Shown: positions 32,582 to 45,418, counted from the stretch's first letter. The stretch is 64,000 nucleotides of DNA from Papaver somniferum (GCF_003573695.1 NC_039362.1:196451084-196515083), one strand, 5' to 3'. Notes: a model not told the origin generated them from the sequence alone. Translations and numbers: made by a program.

Positions 32582-34090
32582 TTGAAATATCTTCTGTCTA
32601 AGAAGGATACGAAACCTAGATTGATTAGGTGGATCCTTTTGTTGCAAGAGTTTTATCCAGACATTAGAGACAAAACGGGTGCCAAAAATGTTGTAGCAGA
32701 ACACTTGTCTAGGATAGTTGTTAGTTCACCTGATGATTCCCTTCCTATAAAGGATAGCTTTCCTGATGAACAATTGTTATTTGTTACCCAACTACCTTGG
32801 TATGCGAATATAGTGAACTATCTTGTTACTGGTCGAATGCCCCAACATTGGGGTAAACAAGATCGTTCTAGGTTTTTAGCTGAGGTTAAGCACTTATTTT
32901 GGGATGATCCTTATTTGTTTAAGTATTTTGCAGACCAGATTATTAGGAGATGTATACCTGAGAGTGACCAGTCCAGTATTATTTCCTTTTGTCATGATCA
33001 TGCTTGTGGGGGTCACTTTAGTGCTAAGAAAACTGCTGCTAAGATATTGCAGTGTGGATTCTATTGGCCTTCGTTGTTTAAAGACTCCCATAATTACTGT
33101 GTTACTTGTGAACGTTGCCAGAAATTAGGAACCATTTCCCATAGGAACATGATGCCCTTGAACCCGATTCTAATTGTTGATGTCTTTGATGTGTGGGGTA
33201 TTGACTTTATGGGTCCGTTTCCTAATTCTTTTGGTAACCTATACATCCTTCTCGCTGTAGACTATGTCTCTAAGTGGATTGAGGCGGTTGTGTGTAAAAC
33301 CAACGAACATAGGGTTGTGATTGAGTTCTTGAAAAATAATATACTTACACGTTTTGGTACACCTCGAGCTATAATTAATTATGGAGGGTTGCACTTTTGT
33401 AATGGGCCTTTTAGGCTTCTGATAAAGAAATATGGTATTACACATAAGGTAGTTAGCCCGTATCATCCTCAGACTAGTGGTCAGGTTGAGGTTTCCAATG
33501 GGGAGATAAAACGTATATTAGAGAAAACAATTAATCCAAATCGGAAAGACTGGTCGTCTAGGCTTACTGATGCCTTATGGGATTACCGTACTGCATTTAA
33601 GACCCCCATTGGAATGTCGCCTTATCAGCTTGTGTATGGCAAGGCATGTCATTTACCTGTTGAGTTAGAACATAGAGCTTATTGGGCTGTTAAGCAGCTA
33701 AACTTTTCACTTGACAAGAAAGGGGCCCATAGGAAACTCCAGCTCAATGAGTTGGAAGAGATTCGTAGAGATGCATACGATAGTGCTAAGGAGTATAAGA
33801 ACAAAATGAAACTTGTGCATGATAGAAATATCTTAAGAAAGTCATTTTCTCCAGATCAAAAATTTCTTCTGTATGATACCCGCTTGCATCTTTTCCATGG
33901 GAAGTTACGTTATCGGTGGACGGGTCCTTTTATTTTTCGAACTGTCTTTCCTCATGGAGCTGTTGAAATTGAGACACCGGATGGTGGTAGTTATTTGAAG
34001 GTTAACGGTCAGAGATTAAAACCCTTTTTAGAGCCCTTTCGTACAGGTGATGTTGAGGAGGTCTCTTTGGAGGACCCTGTTTACCCTTGA
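32582..34090 (+). pseudogene. Element A integrase, catalytic Asp lost
   Basis: Long open frame. RNase H tail ([19 protein letters not shown]) is followed by the HHCC zinc-binding region ([25 protein letters not shown]). The core domain begins [14 protein letters not shown] with the first catalytic Asp. The second reads IINYGGLHF where integrases have a (S/T)DGG or similar, so the Asp is now Tyr. The Glu is present in [18 protein letters not shown]-terminal domain ([22 protein letters not shown]) follows. There is no frameshift over 500 codons, but the D,D-35-E triad is incomplete, so integration activity is unlikely. Confidence 0.8.
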
Positions 34091-35184
34091 TTGACCATCG
34101 AGGCGATTGTATGTTGTATATTAGTCTTTGATTTCTCTTTTCACCCAGGTACTATCTTTACGACTTCTCTCTTTACTGATTCCTCATGTTACTTTACTTT
34201 TTGGTATTGCTCTTTGATTAGAAACATTGAGGACAATGTTAGATTTAAGTTTGGGGGTGGGGAAGAAAGTTTTTGCTTCAATAAATAAACTCCAGAGCCT
34301 AGAAATTTGTGCCTATTAAGGATAGCACTAACCTATCTAAGTGGATGGAAACATCTTGGTTGTAGGAGTTGAGGAACCAATCTGATTAGATGGAAACATC
34401 TAAAGAGTCTATTCATAAAAGCACAGAGCTCAGGTGTTAGAATTAAAAAAAAACATGATAGTTTCGCTATTTCTCGCTGAATCCTAATCCTTCTATTTTT
34501 ATTTTTTTAAGTGATTTGGTGGGGAACACGATTCAAGTTGTTACCATTGCTAGGGTGAAATAGAGTGATTGAGATTTCAAAAAAAAAAAAAAAAGAGTTG
34601 AGTATTGAGACCAGACCATCATACCAACCAGAATAAATTAGATAAAGTCGACCGCTGGTGCCCTTCTATATGCTAGTTTTGTTGACCTAGAGTTAGGATT
34701 ATGAACCACTGGTCCCCTTGTATATGCCGGTTGTGTTGATATTAGTTTGATTAGTATCTCAGTCCATTAGGATAGGTTCATCCTGGCAGAGGTCTTCAGA
34801 CAGATATGGGAAACACCGTTCACTTTAAACCATCTTTTTCTTTATCCATCTTCTTAATCTTTCCATGTGATTGGTTGACTCCGGTTATGATGTCCAGAAA
34901 CTATTTGAGTAGAGCTCTGTCACTTTATATGAATTTTAGTATGCTTGAGTGCAAACTCGTGTACAACAATTGGAATTTCGCATCAGGGTACTTCCTCCTG
35001 TAGTCAGTGATTGTATGCCAACTAAGGAGATTCTTTAGTGCCTTCCAAGGTTCTGCGTAGATAGCTAGGGTCTGGAGTAATGGTTTTGTGGGTACACCTC
35101 TGGTAAACCCTCCCGAGATTAACTCGGTTTTATTTATTTTTTTAGTTTTGCTCGAGGACTACAAATAATAAGTTTGGGGGTATT
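34091..35184 (+). other. Element A 3' untranslated region and polypurine tract
   Basis: Homologous to element B 39730-40877: ACATTGAGGACAATGTTAGA, TTTGGGGGTGGGG, AATAAACTCCAGAGCCTAG. A second short duplicated phrase with TATATGCCAGTTGTGTTGA occurs twice in it. The polypurine tract AATAATAAGTTTGGGGG (35166-35180) precedes the 3' LTR. No env-like frame seen. Confidence 0.7.
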
Positions 35185-35379
35185 TGATAGACGCATTTAT
35201 TTGTCTAATTTGTCCTCAATGTTTCGTATTGTTAGTACTTGTTTTCGTCCTTATTATGGTGTTTTGTGTGTTTGTAGGTATTTTTGGGAAATAAACATTT
35301 ATGGAAAAATCGGCTCGAAAAATTATTCGGAGTACCCTCGAAGGACATTTGCTAAACGGACCCCTAATATGGAAAAGGA
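35185..35379 (+). repeat. 3' LTR of element A, first part
   Basis: Matches 28996-29190 and is cut at 35379 by element B. The LTR resumes at 42407. Confidence 0.85.
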
Positions 35380-36901
35380 TGATAGACGCATTTGTTTTTC
35401 TAATATAGCCCAATTGTATATATTGTTAGTACCATTTTTGTACTTATTATGGTATTTTATTTATTTGTAGGTGTTTTTGGAAAAATAAGGTTTTGCGGCG
35501 AAAGTGACTGAAAATGTGGCATTTGGACCTCTGTAAACAGTGAACCGGAAGTACCCCGAAAGTATGCCAGAAGTGCCCCAGAAATGCACCGGAAACGTCC
35601 CAGAAATGTCCCAGAGGAACCTCGAAAAATTACTATTTCCCCCCCAAAAAAAGGATGTTTCCACCCCAGTTTCTAAAGGGACACCCAACAGTGGTTAGGG
35701 GTACACCCTTTCTTCACGATTCAAAAAAACAAAATGGCGGGAAAATCTTATGCCATGCACACTTCCCTGGCAGTTTAGGGTTCGATCTTGTGTGGGCTTT
35801 GAGCGAGATTCAATCGCTGGAAATGACTGGGATGGACCTAATATAGCCTAATAGGCTTGGTACAATGAATTGGATCGAAAAACTTGGGATGAACAATCCA
35901 TTAGAGAAGATCAAAGCTAAACAGGGACCGAAGCATCCTGGAAAGAATATATGGAAGATACTCGAGTAAAGAGGGAAGATATTGTACCTAGAAGGATATA
36001 TATCGAATCCTAGAAGATAGAAATACCAAATATCTTCTATTAACGCATAATCAGAGTTCACAGGGAAACAAATCTTGGTTATTCCCGTGATAATAAAGAA
36101 AAGATATGTGGGATTAAACCAAGAATATTTTGGTTGCTGTCGAGTATAAATAGGCTGTTGAGGTGATAGAAAAAGGGTATCAAGAGTTTGGGGAAGGTTT
36201 GGGACGCAGAGGAGCGAATAAGAAGGATTAACAACAATTCCCACCTGCTGCTGCTGCCATTAGAGGACCTTGAAGAACACGAAGAACGGACTGCACAGAG
36301 CAGTCTTATTTTCTGAAGCGTCAACAGCAGAGCGGAGTGCCGTTGTTTTACTGCAGCTCCCTGGTATCGTTTCTTTCTGGACGTATTTTGTGGGTCACAG
36401 AACCACTGTTTTATAACTTTTGACTCTTTTAATCATATTTTGAGCATCAAATATATATTTTTAGAACATGATTATTATGAATAGCTAAACCCCATTACTG
36501 GGATGATGGAGGAAACCATTCTTTATGCATGAGTAATTCTATTTAATTCTTTTGTGACTATTTGCACTATTATGAGTTGATTTATGATTTTTCTTGATTA
36601 TTTGTGATTTTATCTGATGATGTATGCTTAGTCTAGGAACTCTTGATGCATCATGCTTATGATTTACATCTAATACTTTACAAAATCTATTTTTAGCAAA
36701 TAAAAGAGTCGATATTTGTTATCATTATAAGCTATAATTGTCTAGAATTAATAGTTGATTCGCATGAGTATAAGAATTGGTGGAATCCTGAGTCCTAGTA
36801 TCTCTTGATCCTGTGAAAATTTTTGTATATATTTTTGTTTTGAAAATCTTTTCAAGTCCGAGCAACGAACTTTTATTTACCGCACAAAAAATACTACAAC
36901 A
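35380..36901 (+). repeat. 5' LTR of element B
   Basis: Begins TGATAGACGCATTT, ends TACTACAACA. Four CTG units near 36242, against six in the 3' LTR, explain most of the length difference. Confidence 0.85.
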
Positions 36902-36905
36902 AAAA

Positions 36906-36920
36906 TGGCGCCGCTGACGC
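36906..36920 (+). other. Primer-binding site of element B
   Basis: TGGCGCCGCTGACGC, four bases after the LTR: a diverged relative of the tRNA-Asp-type site used by Athila. Confidence 0.65.
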
Positions 36921-37997
36921 AGACTTGTTTATAGATTTGTTTTTAGGTTTATTTTTTATTTTTTACTATTATTTGTTCCTTTTTACGTTTCTTTTTGTGT
37001 CTTTGATTTACAGGTTCGAAGTGGAATACTCAGGACTTGGGAACAAAAATCTAAAAGCTAAAAGCTAAAAGCTAAAAGAGAAGAAAAAAAGACATAATTT
37101 TTTTAGGATTAATTTTTATTATTTTTTTTGTATATAGCTTTTATTTATTTATTTTTAGAATTTGTAAATAGGCTTTATTTTTCATAATTTTTGTAATTTT
37201 TGGACTTTTTATTTGGACTTTATTCTGGACTTTTGGACATTTTTTTTAACCCTACGGAAGGGTCTTATTATTAATAAAAAAAATTAAACTGTTTGCAGGG
37301 AAGGACGACGATTACAATATCGTCTCGGCCCCTCGGGTTCGCACATGACATAGGAGTCGTGGCCCGAGTCGACTTCAACGGTTCATCCCCCGTCTGGTAC
37401 GGAGGTAAGTCCATCGAAACACTCGCGAATCTCCTGTAAGCGAGTTACTGTATTCTTTAAGGTGATTCATTGATTGAGGACGAATTTGTACTGTTTTTAA
37501 ATTCCTAGTAAAGGGAAAGGCCTGGACAATACAAGATAAGGGTTCGGATTTCATCACCGTTCCCTTCTTGCCCGCCTTAGGAAAACGAAACCTAACGCGA
37601 ACCCAAGCTTAAAATTTGATTAGAACGAGACCGATAGGGTAAAGAGATTGGTAGGAAAATCTTTCGAAAAATATTGGTTACTCTTTTAAGCATACTTCAA
37701 AGTGCTTGATGGTTTCTGTGAGTTGAATGCGTGACTGCGCCGCCTTATGATAGCGGTGAGGCCTTGGGTATCAAATCTCCACTGAGCTTCCCTCGCCTCG
37801 ATTCAACTTACATTAGCTCGGATTGATTCCAGAGGGGTGTGCTCAAATTGTAACGAATTCCTTTTCGAAGGAATAGAAGATGGTGTAGAAAACAATCTAA
37901 GTGGAGCCATCATGCTTTTTGTTTGCTAGATTCTATAGGTTTGATTTGGTCGAGTCATCCTTGTTTGTGATTGTACAGAATTCCCTTGCAATTAAGA
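36921..37997 (+). other. Leader of element B, no gene
   Basis: T-rich with short A-tracts, then a block (37290-37640) shared with the left-edge Athila leader. A pyrimidine-rich acceptor-like GATTGTACAG at 37968-37977 lies just before the first ATG and could mark a spliced leader. Confidence 0.55.
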
Positions 37998-39646
37998 ATG
38001 TCGAGCTGGTATGATAGAAGCCAATACAATGAATATCGACCTGAATTTGAATATGGACATCATCAGTTTTATTACCATGGTGGGAATAGTGGTTGGGAAC
38101 GCCAAACTTTTCAAGGTTATGGTTCATACCATGGTGAGCCCAATCACTATCCTCACAACCATCATTCATACGAGAAAAATTCTGCTAATTCCTCTTTACT
38201 TGAGTCGACACGTAAGTTAGCTGAGACAACATGTAAGTTCGCTGAAATAAATAACTTAGTTATGGACGAAAATAATGCAATGAGTGAACTTTTTTTACCT
38301 GATTTCCTAGATTACGTCAAGAATTCGTGTGAGTCGACCCAAAATCTTTTGTTAGAGACCCAAAATAGAAATTCTCTAAAAGATCTAAATTTCCAAAATA
38401 GTGTTTCCAATTTTACCCTTGATGTAAATAGTGAATATTTTCCTAATTAGAGGACGAGGTTAGAATAAAAGACACTACTTATTTAGATAAGGTTCAATCA
38501 TCTTCGTACTATGATGATGAGGATAGCAGTAATGAATAATCTGAAATATGTAGGCATAGTGATCAGGAGTCTAGTAATCCAATTGAGCTGTATAGTGATT
38601 ATATTATTTCTAGTTCAAATCCAAATAATTTTTTATGATTATTCACCTATTCAAAAGGACGAGGATTTGATTAGGGATACCACCGTTTTAGACGATGTAG
38701 TTTTTCCTTTTGATTACGAAGCCGATAGTGGTTTAGAGGAACGGGTTCATTTCGAAAATACTGTTTTAGAGTCTAGCGACTTAGAAACAATAGTCTTGGA
38801 AGAAGAAGATAGGCCCGTAGAGATGAGTAAAGATGCACTGCCTGATAATAACTTAGAAGAATCTCTTGAATATTTTAAGGACTCTGAAGAACGGAAATTC
38901 AAGAAATAATTAGAGGTCTATCTAGAGACACTGAAAACTCTAAGTTTGGGGGTGATTATCACTTACCTAGTGCCTTACCTTTAACTCTCTGAAAGTCCCC
39001 ACACTTAGGACTTGATATCTCTGCCTCGACCATTTTGAAAGATTACCTTCATACTCGTTTTCCCGAACCTAATAATGTCCAGGAAGAAGTTCAGTCGTTA
39101 GAAATCCATCCTCTGGTTGATGTGGTTTGCCCAGGCTATGATACCCAGATTGACTTTGTTTTCCCACCAAATAGTTTTCTTCCAAATGTAGGAACGTTTA
39201 TATTTCAAATGTGTCGAATATTAAGTTGTGAGACTAAACCTAAATGCTTTAGGAAATTAGAATCGACACATTTGCTTAAGAATGACCACTACTCTCATTT
39301 TGGTCAATATTGTAAGTCAAATCTTATTGACTTAGAGGATACTCAGTTATTTAGGTTATTATTGTGCGCTTCTAAAATCATATTTGAGTTTTTCCAGACT
39401 CTAGGACCTAATGATTCGGATCCCATCTATGAAGAAACGCAACCTATGAAAATATTTTATTTAGACCCTTTCTCAGAAACTGAACCTGAACCACAATTAG
39501 ATATAAATATCTTAATCAGGAAACTTGATAAGGGCATGTTATCCTTGTTCACTTTCTTGGGTTATTGTAGTTTCCTTTGGTCATCTCTTTTTGGTTTTGA
39601 AGACCCACAGTTATTTCGGATGTTACTTTTTGATTTTATGAGGTGA
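37998..39646 (+). pseudogene. Unrecognised acidic ORF of element B (broken)
   Basis: Starts MSSWYDRSQYNEY at 37998. The frame to 38450 is Tyr/His/Asn-rich, then helical. After a one-base shift, acidic sequence continues (EDEVRIKDTTYLDK) to a stop near 38538, and again in 38640-38909 (VLDDVVFPFDYEADSGLEER). A second block 39035-39646 (FPEPNNVQEEVQSLEIHPL, then LSCETKPKCFRKLESTHLL, and repeated DPQLFRMLL/DTQLFRLLL phrases) ends at TGA. I do not recognise any domain. It replaces gag-pol in this element and may once have been one protein of about 540 residues. Confidence 0.55.
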
Positions 39647-40877
39647 CTAATTCCTTCCGATGTCTGGCTGAAGATTTTAAACTTAGCACTTCTTGGGAGG
39701 TAACCCAATCTCATGCAACACGCTAATATCTTTCCTTATCTCTTTTGCTTCAAATGGTAACAGTTTCTCCTTGTTCGTGCTTTTAATTTCATCTTTAGAA
39801 CATTGAGGACAATGTTAGATTTAAGATTGGGGGTATGGGAGAAAATTTTTAGTTGCAGTATGAATAAATAAACTCCAGAGCCTAGAAATTTATGCGTATT
39901 TAGGATGGCACTAACCAATCTAAGTGGATGGAAGCATTTTGGCTGTAGGAGTCGAGGAACCAATCTGAATAGATGGAAACATCTAAAGAGTCTATTCATA
40001 AAAGCACATAGCTCAGGTGTTAGAAATAACATGATAGTTTCACCATATCTCGTTGAGTCCTTTTCACTTCTATTTTTATTTTGTTTTTAAACCATGTTTC
40101 TCTAAGTTATAGGTGGGGCCCATGATTCAAGTTGTTACCAATGTTAGGATGAATTGATTGAGTTACAAAAAAAAAAAAAAAGTTGAAAAAAAAAAAAAAA
40201 TTTTGAGACCAGACCATTCGACCAAAAGGAAAATTCAATAAAGTCGACCACGGGTACCCTTGTATATGCCAGTTGTGTTGACCTAGAGTTAGGTTATCGA
40301 CCACTGGTACCCTTGTATATGTCAGTGTGTTGATATTAGTCAGACTAGTATCTCAATCCATTAGGATAGGTTCATTTTGGCGGAGGCCTTCAGACAGATA
40401 TGGGAAACGTCGTTCACTTAGTAAACATCAAAATCATCTGTGTTTTTCTATATCCATCTCTTAATCTTTCTATGTGATTAGTTTGACTCTGAATATGATG
40501 TCCATAGTGCAACTATCTGAGCAGAGCTCTGTCACTTATATATGAATTTTAGTATGCTTGAGTGCAAACTCGTGTACATCAATTGGAATTTCGCATCAGG
40601 GTACTTCCTATTGTAGTCAATAAGTATGCCAACCAAGGAGATTCTTTAGTGCCTTCCAAGGTTCGTTGTAGATAGCTAGGGTCTGGAGTATTAAGGTTTT
40701 GTGGGTATATCTCTTGTAAGCCCTCCCGAGACATTAAATCGGCCACTAGGTCCACCTAGGGGTTTAAAGGCTTGTTGCATACGCTAAATGCAATCGACGA
40801 TTCCTGCGACAGTGAGTTAGGATTTTATTTTCTATTTGATTTGCTCGGGACTAGCAAATAATAAGTTTGGGGGTACT
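39647..40877 (+). other. Element B 3' untranslated region and polypurine tract
   Basis: Homologous to A 34150-35184 (the ACATTGAGGACAATG stretch, AATAAACTCCAGAGCC). Contains two A-runs near 40168 and 40186 and the tract AATAATAAGTTTGGGGG just before the LTR. No gene. Confidence 0.7.
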
Positions 40878-42406
40878 TGATAGACGCATTTATGTGTCAT
40901 ATATAACCCAACTTTATATATTGTTAGTACCCATTTTTGTACTTATTATGGTATTTTATTTATTTGTAGGTGTTTTTGGAAAAATAAGGTTTTGCGGCGA
41001 AAGTGACTGAAAATGTGGCATTTGGACCTCTGTAAACAGTGAACCGGAAGTACCCCGAAAGTATGCCGGAAGCGCCCCAGAAATGCACCGGAAATGTCCC
41101 AGAAATGTCTCATAGGAACCCAGAAAAATTATTATTTCCCCCCAAAAAAAGGATGTTTCCACCCCAGTTGCTAAAGGGACACCCAACAGTGGTTAGGGGG
41201 GCACCCTTTCTTCACGATTCAAAAAAACAAAATGGCGGGAAAATCTTATGCCATGCACACTCCACTGGCAGTTTAGGGTTCGATCTTGTGTGGGCTTTGA
41301 GCGAGATTCAATCGCTGGAAATGACTGCGATGGACCTAATATAGCCTAACAGGCTGGGTACAATGAATTGGATCGAAAAACTTGGGCTGAACAATCCGTT
41401 AGAGAAGATCAAAGTTAAACAGGGACCGAAGCATCCTGGAAAGAATATATGGAAGATACTCGAGTAAAGAGGGAAGATATTGTACCTAGAAGGATATATA
41501 TCGAATCCTAGAAGATAGAAATACCAAATATCTTCTATTAACGCATAATCAGAGTTCACAGGGAAACAAATCTTGGTTATTCCCGTGATAATAAAGAAAA
41601 GATATGTGGGATTAAACCAAGAATATTTTGGTTGCTGTCGAGTATAAATAGGATGTTGAGGTGATAGAAAAAGGGTATCAATAGTTTGGGGAAGGTTTGG
41701 GACGCAGAGGAGCGAAGAAGAAGGATTAAAAGAATTTCCCACCTGCTGCTGCTGCTGCTGCCATTAGAGGACCTTGAAGAACACGAAGAACGGACTGCAC
41801 AGAGCAGTCTTATTTTCTACAGCGTCAACAGCAGCAGCAGAGTGTCGTTGTTTTACTGCATCTCCCTGGTATCGTTTCTTTCTGGACGTATTTTGTGGGT
41901 CACAGAACCACTGTTTTATAACTTTTGACTCTTTTAATCATATTTTGAGCATCAAATATATATTTTTAGAACATGGTTATTATGAATAGCTAAACCCCAT
42001 TACTGGGATGATGGAGGAAACCATTCTTTATGCATGAGTAATTCCATTTAATTCTTTTATGCCTATTTGCACTATTATGAGTTGATTTATGATTTTTCTT
42101 GATTATTTGTGATTTTATCTGATGATGTATGCTTAGTCTAGGAACTCTTGATGCATCATGCTTATGATTTACATCTAATACTTTACAAAATCTATTTTTG
42201 GAAAAGAAAAGAGTCGATATTTGTTATCATTATAAGCTATAATTGTCTAGAATTAATAGTTGATTCGCATGAGTATAAGAATTGGTGGAATCATGAGTCC
42301 TAGTATCTCTTGATCCTGTGAAAATTTTTGTATATATTTTTGTTTTGAAAATATTTTCAAGTCCGAGCAACGAACTTTTATTTACCACACGAAAAATACT
42401 ACAAAA
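40878..42406 (+). repeat. 3' LTR of element B
   Basis: Begins TGATAGACGCATTTATG; its end reads CTACAAAA where the 5' copy has CTACAACA. It is otherwise nearly the same as 35380-36901 apart from the first 50 bp and a CTG-repeat length change at 41744-41761. Confidence 0.85.
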
Positions 42407-43901
42407 AAGGGGAACCTCAATTACTAAGGGGAGCCCTAATTGATATTGGCACCAAGCAGCTGGATAAGGGGAACCTTCATCTCCTTCGTTTGAAACTGGT
42501 TTTGGCGGGAAAAGGTGCTCTTCAGAAAAACATAATTAGGGTTCGTATTTTGGAGGCAATTTAGAGTGACTCAATGGTAGAAACTTCTTGGGATGATTTG
42601 ATTGGGCTTAACAGACTTGGTGTATATCTTTGGTTTGACTGAATTTGGTTATATAATCCAAACAAAGAGAACATGCAGCACGTTCAGGAAAAGAGTTATT
42701 CACGGGTTTACACGAGTTTTTTGTGGAAGATTTCGTGGCTACATAGTTTCAGAGTTGTCTGATATGAGGGAGAAATTCGTTTGGAGCATGTTGAATACCA
42801 GCAGACGCGCGAACAAGATCATTCTTCAAAACATGGGTAGTATTTTTTATAGGAATTTTTTGTTAGTAAACACGAGATGGACTCACTCTGCTACGAGCAT
42901 TCAGCGTGTTGGGTTGAAACATGACTGCAGAAGACGCGTATAAGAATTAAACAGGGAATAAAATCCCGGTACTTACAACTGCAGACATGGAAAATATTTC
43001 CGAGAATATTATCATTACTACGAGAAGATTTTGGAGTTAATATCGTGATATCTTGGTACTGATGGGTATATAAGGCTTCTGGATGTTTTAGAGTGGGGTG
43101 TCGAGACTTGGAGGTCGAGAGGATAGTTTGGGAGAATTACAGAGCACCAGAGAGTCGAGAAGATCAAATTGCAGAGACTCCATTTCTGCTGCTGCAAAGC
43201 TGAAGAACACGAAGAACAGACTTACCAGGACAGTCGTTTTCCAACAGTGACAACGATACATAGCCGTGGGTCGTACAGCTACATGACAACGACTGTTCTC
43301 ATTTATCGTTCTCTGTAACAGCTGGTTTGTAACAGAAATAAGTGTTACAAACCCGTTTTTTAATATTTTCTCTCCATTCCATCATTTGTACACCACCTTT
43401 GAGCAATAATAATGATTTTTGAGCGTGTTTCCAACATGATGAGCGGCTAATTCTCTCACAACCAAGGAAATGAGGAAGCTATTTACGCATGAATAATTGG
43501 TAATTATTTATTTTCTCTAATTTATAATTTATAATTCACTCAATCACTACTTTTGCAGAGTTTTTAATTGGCAAAATTTTCTTCATTAGTTGTGATTCAA
43601 TTAGATAGGTTATGCTTTGTTTAGATAATTTATGCTTAGGGGATACAATTAATTTTTGAGAATTTGCCTGATTATTTGTGAATTAAGAAATAAGAGACTT
43701 GAAATATAATTAGAGTTTTGAATTATTTACCATAATTTATTCATGTGTAATAGTGGAATCAGTGTCTTGGTTGTTCCTAATATCTTGATATCACTTTATT
43801 TGAGTTTGCTATATTTTTAGTTTAAAAAATTAAATCTAGAATCTTTTGCTTTCACAAGTCTTACGAACCTTTTTACTACAACTAAATTGAAAATCACATC
43901 A
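42407..43901 (+). repeat. 3' LTR of element A, second part
   Basis: Matches 29190-30683, starting with the target copy AAGGG and ending ATCACATCA at 43901. It includes the stem-loop at 43324-43353. Confidence 0.85.
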
Positions 43902-45350
43902 CTTTCCTTAGTATTTTTTCAAGAAAACTCTCAACATTTATCAACTGAGTGTCATTCTTGTGACTAACTTTTGGTCCCTTTTTGGCTGTGGGGGACTTCA
44001 TGACCCATTTAAAGTTGGGTTTTGCAGGAGCAACTTTCTCGTTCATACCATTAAGATCATTGTCCTTTTGGATATTTTTTGAAGCAAACTTTCTCCAATT
44101 TGGAACATCTGATCTTGTCTTCGCATTTGCAAAGTCATCTCTTTTTCTATAATAGAGTCTTTTACGAGATGAACTTGTGGAGCGATAAGAAAAATTTGAA
44201 CTATCATTATAATAATTCTTTTGCCTAAACTTAGGACAATAACGATCTGAGTTCTTTTGAGGAGCAAGCTTAGACAATTAGTTTTACACAAAATAAAGTG
44301 CATCTTGCATCTTACAAACTTCGCATCCCCGTTGCGAGTTCCATTTTATTACCACAATAGTAACGATGCTTTTTAATATACGAAGTCTGAGTTTTAATGT
44401 TACCTTTTTTTGAAACCTCTTGCGTTGGATCTCGACGAGTTTTCTTCTCATTCTTATCTTTGTTCAACGTTGTTGCTTTCTTGATATTAGCAGAAGTGCT
44501 CTCTTCGATGATTTCCCTTGAAGAGTCTGGTTGAACATGAATCTTAGGCTTGACTGGATTTACTTCTTTACATGAAATTGTAGCATTTTTGACAACAGTG
44601 GAAACCTCTGGTTGAGAAGATTTTTTCGCTTTAACAGATTTTATATCATTGTTATCGTTGGAAGCACTTGATTCCTTATATCCCATCCTCATGTATCACC
44701 ATGATATATTCCTGCTTCTAACAACGAGGATAAATTTTTTGTACTATCATTGGACTTTTTAAAGTATAAATTTTCTTCTTCCAATGTCTTGATATCATCA
44801 AGAGCACCCGATAGATCAGAGTCAAATCATTTTTCTTGTGATAGATATTCACCTTCTTTCTCTTCAAAACTCTTTTGTTGAGAGATAATTCTTGCTTCAG
44901 ATTCAGCAGTTTTCTTTTCAGACAAAAAGAGATATCTCTAAAGATTCTCGCATTCGAGACTTTTTGAGTTTAACACTTCTATACGACCTTTTAAGAAGAG
45001 AATCATAAAAGCGATAACCAATATAATCTTCTTCGAAAACCTTTTTCAGTTCTTGTTCTCACGATAAAGAGGAGTCATAAAACGAACGAAGTACGAAGTT
45101 CTCATGTTTTTATTTTTCAAAGGATCCAGTATTTTAGAGTATTCTGAGACATCCTTTTCTACATCTTGTTCAAAATCTGAGTCATCATCATCGGAAATTT
45201 CATCCAACCCTTTTTTCCATCAGTCTTTATATCATTAACAAGATTAACTTTTCTAGTAGATTCTCTTGTGATGATTTCATGAAGGTATTCATATATGGAT
45301 TTGTAGATGCCATCATTAACTGAAACATTCTCAGGTTCTATAAAAACCAT
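43902..45350 (-). pseudogene. Gag-like coiled-coil protein of copia element E
   Basis: Minus strand from an ATG at 45350, 69 bases inside the primer site. Frames 45350-45159, then pieces, 44692-44312 and 44277-43902 together describe a Lys/Glu/Ser-rich protein. A coiled-coil-like middle (EEENLYFKKSNDSTKNL near 44780) is followed by a remnant zinc knuckle (KHRYYCGNKMELA near 44350) and a basic tail (SSRKRLYYRKRDDFANAK). Stops near 44315 and 44830 break it. It ends shortly after 43902, where element A was inserted. The knuckle and position fit Ty1/copia gag. No protease or pol follows, so the element was non-autonomous before A arrived. Confidence 0.6.
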
Positions 45351-45418
45351 TTTTAGATTCCAGTCTTATAAGTTTGATCGCACCAAACACAGATTGTTAG
45401 ATCTTTTCGTGTTTGCCT

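Larger units (their letters stand above)
35380..42406 (+). mobile_element. Element B: non-autonomous Athila-like element with unknown acidic ORF
   Basis: Two LTRs (35380-36901, 1522 bp; 40878-42406, 1529 bp) flank a 4.0-kb interior with primer site, leader, an unrecognised coding region (37998-39646), a 3' untranslated region shared with element A, and a polypurine tract. No gag, protease, RT or integrase. The target duplication is AAGGA/AAGGG (35375-35379 and 42407-42411), one mismatch, within A's 3' LTR. Leader and 3' region match Athila-like elements, so B probably moved with proteins of a relative of A. Confidence 0.8.
28996..43901 (+). mobile_element. Element A: Athila-like Ty3/gypsy element lacking leader and gag
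   Basis: Plus-strand element with LTRs at 28996-30683 and 35185-43901 (the latter split by element B) and a perfect 5-bp target duplication CTTTC at 28991-28995 and 43902-43906. It sits between the gag and 3' region of copia element E. The interior carries protease, RT/RNase H and integrase (30786-34090), then a 3' untranslated region and polypurine tract. The primer site, leader and gag are missing. In their place is a 102-bp copy of the 3' flank. The LTRs are close to identical by eye, with scattered differences, so insertion was fairly recent. Confidence 0.85.

Noticed and set aside
30786..34090. Endogenous pararetrovirus
   Set aside because: Gene order protease-RT-RNase H-integrase between LTRs with target duplication is Ty3/gypsy. 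No movement protein or coat motif.
35810..36244. 144-codon minus-strand frame in B's LTR, repeated at 41308-41742
   Set aside because: Present in both LTRs simply because they are repeats. Hydrophobic low-complexity shadow, no domain.
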